Source: Brevibacillus reuszeri (GTDB lineage Bacteria; Bacillota; Bacilli; Brevibacillales; Brevibacillaceae). From it: DNA of 64,000 nucleotides. The DNA lies in contig NZ_BEXF01000018.1 in the NCBI RefSeq assembly GCF_002897295.1, forward strand, positions 1 through 64,000, written 5' to 3'. Both the position numbers and the translations under genes were made by a program. Positions 61,180 through 64,000 of this stretch are shown here, piece by piece; position 1 is the first letter of the stretch, and every line of letters begins with the position of its first letter. The notes under the pieces were generated by a model, which saw only the letters and a program-made list of their open reading frames with translations, searched no databases and was not told the DNA's origin.

Positions 61180-61671
61180 ATGCAAACACTCTACGAACTG
61201 CTCGACAATTTGATCCAATTGCACAAAGCCTTGTATACCTTAGCCATGCAAAAGAAGGACGTGCTGGTAAAAGGAGATGTGGATGAACTGGTGGCCATTA
61301 CTCGCCAGGAGCAAAAGCTGATCAAGGGTATAACAGCAGTAGAAACAGCCCGCCTGAATGCGGTGAAAGAACTGACAACCGAAAAGGGTTTGACTCCGCA
61401 GGAAGGTACACTGGCTGAACTGATCAAATTGACGACTAGTGCGGAAGAGAAGCTGCGACTCACGTCCTTTCGTAATGAACTAAGCCGGATTGTCACCGAA
61501 CTCAAAGAAGCGAACGAATTGAACCAACAGCTTTTGGAGCAATCCCTATCATTTGTAAATATGACGCTCGATCTGATCACCGATACGCCCGAGGACGATT
61601 TCATTTATGGCAAACCGACCTCGGATTCGTACCGTCAGGCAAATCGAACATTTTTCAATAAAAAAGCGTAA
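61180..61671 (+). CDS. flgN: Flagellar export chaperone FlgN
   Basis: A 163-residue helical FlgN-type chaperone (LLDNLIQLHKALYTLAMQK, KDVLVKGDVDELVAITRQEQ), which escorts the hook-filament junction proteins FlgK and FlgL. Position between flgM and flgK is diagnostic. A GGAGAA site precedes the ATG. Confidence 0.92.
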   Translation: MQTLYELLDNLIQLHKALYTLAMQKKDVLVKGDVDELVAITRQEQKLIKGITAVETARLNAVKELTTEKGLTPQEGTLAELIKLTTSAEEKLRLTSFRNELSRIVTELKEANELNQQLLEQSLSFVNMTLDLITDTPEDDFIYGKPTSDSYRQANRTFFNKKA

Positions 61672-61683
61672 AGAGGTGCTAAG

Positions 61684-63219
61684 ATGCGCTCTACCTTTCA
61701 CGGAATAGAAGTGAGCAAGCGCGGGCTATTCGCTCAACAGTCTGCGCTGAATACAACCGGACACAACATTTCCAATGCCAATACCGAAGGATACACACGC
61801 CAACGGGCGAATATGCAGGCTACTCCGGGAATTCCTTACCCGGGCCTTAATAACAGCACAGAGCCAGGGCTTCTTGGGACGGGTGTTTCGGTAGTTGGTT
61901 TGCAGCGATTAAGGGAAGATTTTCTCGATGTGCAGCTTCGCACAGAAAACAAGCATTACGGCTATTGGGAAGCGCGCCGCGATGTTCTGCAAAAAGTCGA
62001 AGGGATCATGAACGAGCCTTCTGATACCGGACTGCAAAAGGTAATGGACGAGCTGTGGAAGTCCTGGCAGGACCTCTCCCAAAATCCGGAGAGCCTCTCT
62101 GCCCGCGCGGTAGTTCGCCAGCGTGCGATTGCAGTGACGGAGACTTTTGCTGCATTGAACACTTCGCTGACAGAGCTTCAGACTGATCTGGACAATGTCG
62201 TGGCATCAAAAGTAATCGACATCAACTCCATGGCCCAACAGTTGGCCAACCTGAACCGACAGATTGGCGATGTCGTACCGCATGGCTATCAGCCGAATGA
62301 TTTGTACGACCAGCGTGATTTGTTGCTCGATAAGCTGGCTAAGCTGGCTGATGTGAAAGTGACGAATCTGAACAGTGGAATGATTCAAGTCACAATTGAT
62401 GGCAAGGAACTGGTTAACGGTCGTAATGCGGTAGTAATGGCAGTCGAAAAGGATGCGACGACTGGCTTTAACAACATTACCTTGGGCGGAGAACCATTTG
62501 TTCCAGCGTCCGGCGGGTTGTTGGGGACATTTGAAGCTCGGGGAATTCCAGGCGTCGATCAAAATGGGCAACCAATTGTCTCGGGTCCCGTGCCAGATAT
62601 AATCAGCAAGCTAAATACCTTGGTTGAGAACATGGCCAAAGAGGTCAATGATTTACATGTAAAAGGGATGAACCTGACTGATATTGAAAACAGAAAGGCG
62701 AATCCAACAGCAGCGCTGGAAGCACTCCCATTTTTCGTTCAAAAAGATGCAACCAAGCCACTTAGTGCATCTAATATGCAGGTCAATCCTAAAATTTTGG
62801 GCAGCTTGAACGCGATTGCTGCAGCACAGGCAGAAGATCCAGCTACGTCAACGGGTGTGTCTTTCCATGGGGATGGGCGTAATGCGCTTGCCATTGCTGG
62901 GCTTAAATTTAAGACTCTGTCCTTGACGTCAGGAGCATCTGGAGCAATCGAGTCTACTACATTAGATGATTTTTATCGCTATAGCATTGCACAACTTGGT
63001 GTAGATAGTCAGGAAGCCTTGCGAATGGAAAAGAACTCCGAGCTTTTAGTGGGACAAGTGGATACGAACCGACAATCGGTATCAGGTGTTTCCATTGATG
63101 AAGAGATGTCGGAAATGGTGAAATACCAGCATGCGTATAGTGCTTCTGCGAGGGTCATGACCAGTATGGACGAAATTCTAGACAAAGTCATAAATGGGAT
63201 GGGACGTGTGGGGCTCTAA
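61684..63219 (+). CDS. flgK: Hook-filament junction protein FlgK
   Basis: A 511-residue FlgK/HAP1. The N-terminal rod-hook signature is FHGIEVSKRGLFAQQSALNT, followed by GHNISNANTEGYTRQR. The C-terminal signature is SVSGVSIDEEMSEMVKYQHA, then SARVMTSMDEILDKVIN. It joins hook to filament. AAGAGGTG site, 12 bases after flgN. Confidence 0.96.
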   Translation: MRSTFHGIEVSKRGLFAQQSALNTTGHNISNANTEGYTRQRANMQATPGIPYPGLNNSTEPGLLGTGVSVVGLQRLREDFLDVQLRTENKHYGYWEARRDVLQKVEGIMNEPSDTGLQKVMDELWKSWQDLSQNPESLSARAVVRQRAIAVTETFAALNTSLTELQTDLDNVVASKVIDINSMAQQLANLNRQIGDVVPHGYQPNDLYDQRDLLLDKLAKLADVKVTNLNSGMIQVTIDGKELVNGRNAVVMAVEKDATTGFNNITLGGEPFVPASGGLLGTFEARGIPGVDQNGQPIVSGPVPDIISKLNTLVENMAKEVNDLHVKGMNLTDIENRKANPTAALEALPFFVQKDATKPLSASNMQVNPKILGSLNAIAAAQAEDPATSTGVSFHGDGRNALAIAGLKFKTLSLTSGASGAIESTTLDDFYRYSIAQLGVDSQEALRMEKNSELLVGQVDTNRQSVSGVSIDEEMSEMVKYQHAYSASARVMTSMDEILDKVINGMGRVGL

Positions 63220-63249
63220 AGCACGTAACTATCTGAAAGGAGTATTTCC

Positions 63250-64000
63250 ATGGCAGTTCGTGTAACGCAGACGATGCTGAACAATAATATGATGAGAAAC
63301 TTGACCAATTCCATGGGAAGAATGGACAAGTTTCAGGAACAGCTCTCGTCCGGGATGAAGTTTTCCCGTCCATCTGATGATCCAGTAGCAGCGAGTCGGG
63401 CTATGTTTTATCGCTCGTCACTGATTGAAAATGAGCAGTATCAACGAAATGTAAATGAGGCTCAGTCATGGCTCGAATTATCGGATAAGTCGTTGGATGA
63501 AGCTGGGACTATTTTGCAGAGGGTAAGGGAATTAGCGGTTGCCTCGGGAAATGGTGGTCTTGGACCTGATTCTTTGGCTGCGATGGGTAAAGAGATTGCA
63601 GAGATCAGGGATCACATGGGGAACATTGCGAACCAGACCGTCGGAGGACGCTATATTTTTGCCGGGACAGATACGGTTACTGCCCCTTATGACCCTAATG
63701 ATGGGGACGGGAAATTTACAAATGCCAATGGTAATGAAATTTTACTGGAGATGAACAAGGGAATTCAGTTGCCGATAAACGTGATTGGACAAGATGTGTT
63801 CAATTTTACTGGAAAAGGCGGGCAGAACATTTTTGATCTATTACAGAAGGTGGTCAACGATTTGAACAGCGGTCAGCCTGTGAACAACGAACTCGGCAGG
63901 ATCGACGAGCAAATCGATAATCTACTGGCTGAGCGTGCAACTCTTGGGGCCAGGATGAACCGAATTGATTTGATCAAAGGCCGTTTGGAGAATGAAGAAG
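63250..64000 (+). CDS. flgL: Hook-filament junction protein FlgL (partial)
   Basis: The frame starts at ATG 63250 behind AAAGGAG and runs off the window after about 250 residues. The N-terminal flagellin-like signature (RVTQTMLNNNMMRNLTNSMG, LSSGMKFSRPSDDPVAASRA) and the FlgL-specific IFAGTDT region identify it. The C-terminus lies outside the window. Confidence 0.95.
   Translation, partial: MAVRVTQTMLNNNMMRNLTNSMGRMDKFQEQLSSGMKFSRPSDDPVAASRAMFYRSSLIENEQYQRNVNEAQSWLELSDKSLDEAGTILQRVRELAVASGNGGLGPDSLAAMGKEIAEIRDHMGNIANQTVGGRYIFAGTDTVTAPYDPNDGDGKFTNANGNEILLEMNKGIQLPINVIGQDVFNFTGKGGQNIFDLLQKVVNDLNSGQPVNNELGRIDEQIDNLLAERATLGARMNRIDLIKGRLENEE

Overview
The window looks like chromosomal DNA of a Brevibacillus-type member of the Paenibacillaceae. 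Supporting signs are S-layer proteins built from Ig-like modules, a trio of SLAP-domain (S-layer assembly) proteins, an SLH-anchored subtilase, a SAM-I riboswitch in front of metK, degS/degU, comFA/comFC and the yvyF-flgM-flgN-flgK-flgL flagellar block. No rRNA, tRNA or CRISPR array was seen. Species cannot be fixed from the sequence alone.

Region 1 (1-39.3 kb) is an accessory island, almost all on the minus strand. It holds four S-layer-like 'tails' (2144-3361, 4203-6962, 22730-25437, 37386-39297). These are long Ig-like or GLUG-type coding regions with intact 3' ends (terminators behind tails 3 and 4, a weaker hairpin behind tail 1) but no start codon, RBS, signal peptide or SLH anchor. Three of them begin exactly at the same short site, GGGTTNGTGCTATTRAC on the minus strand (7th base absent in one copy, one extra T in another). 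Between the tails lie two related gene sets. Set A (7.5-17.9 kb) and set B (27.1-36.7 kb) share XerC/D-like tyrosine recombinases (five in the island, including one at the far left), a repeat-containing protein family encoded beside three of those recombinases, a DUF927-type ATPase, RadC-like and DUF960 proteins, small conserved hypotheticals, an XRE repressor with a conserved palindromic operator, and RHH proteins. Set A also has an ArgR-like protein, and set B has two pentapeptide-repeat proteins and a DUF3368/UPF0175 toxin-antitoxin pair. A csrA-flagellin pair and an internally deleted IS66 copy sit between tail 3 and set A. An ORF-less group II intron with a 34-nt domain V separates tails 1 and 2.

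The layout suggests that the stretches between att-like sites are integrative elements (about 13.9 kb and 18.5 kb) that integrate inside an S-layer gene. Each would bring its own replacement 3' tail and push the previous tail downstream. This is an inference. The expressed 'head' (signal peptide plus SLH) is not in the window.

Region 2 (39.6-64 kb) is conserved chromosome on the plus strand. It carries a CheY-like regulator, three SLAP proteins, the SLH subtilase, riboswitch-metK, an exported polysaccharide deacetylase, DegS-DegU, a sensory cluster (hybrid kinase, CheR-type methyltransferase, response-regulator kinase), a MITE-like repeat, comFA-comFC, and yvyF-flgM-flgN-flgK-flgL. flgL runs off the end of the window.
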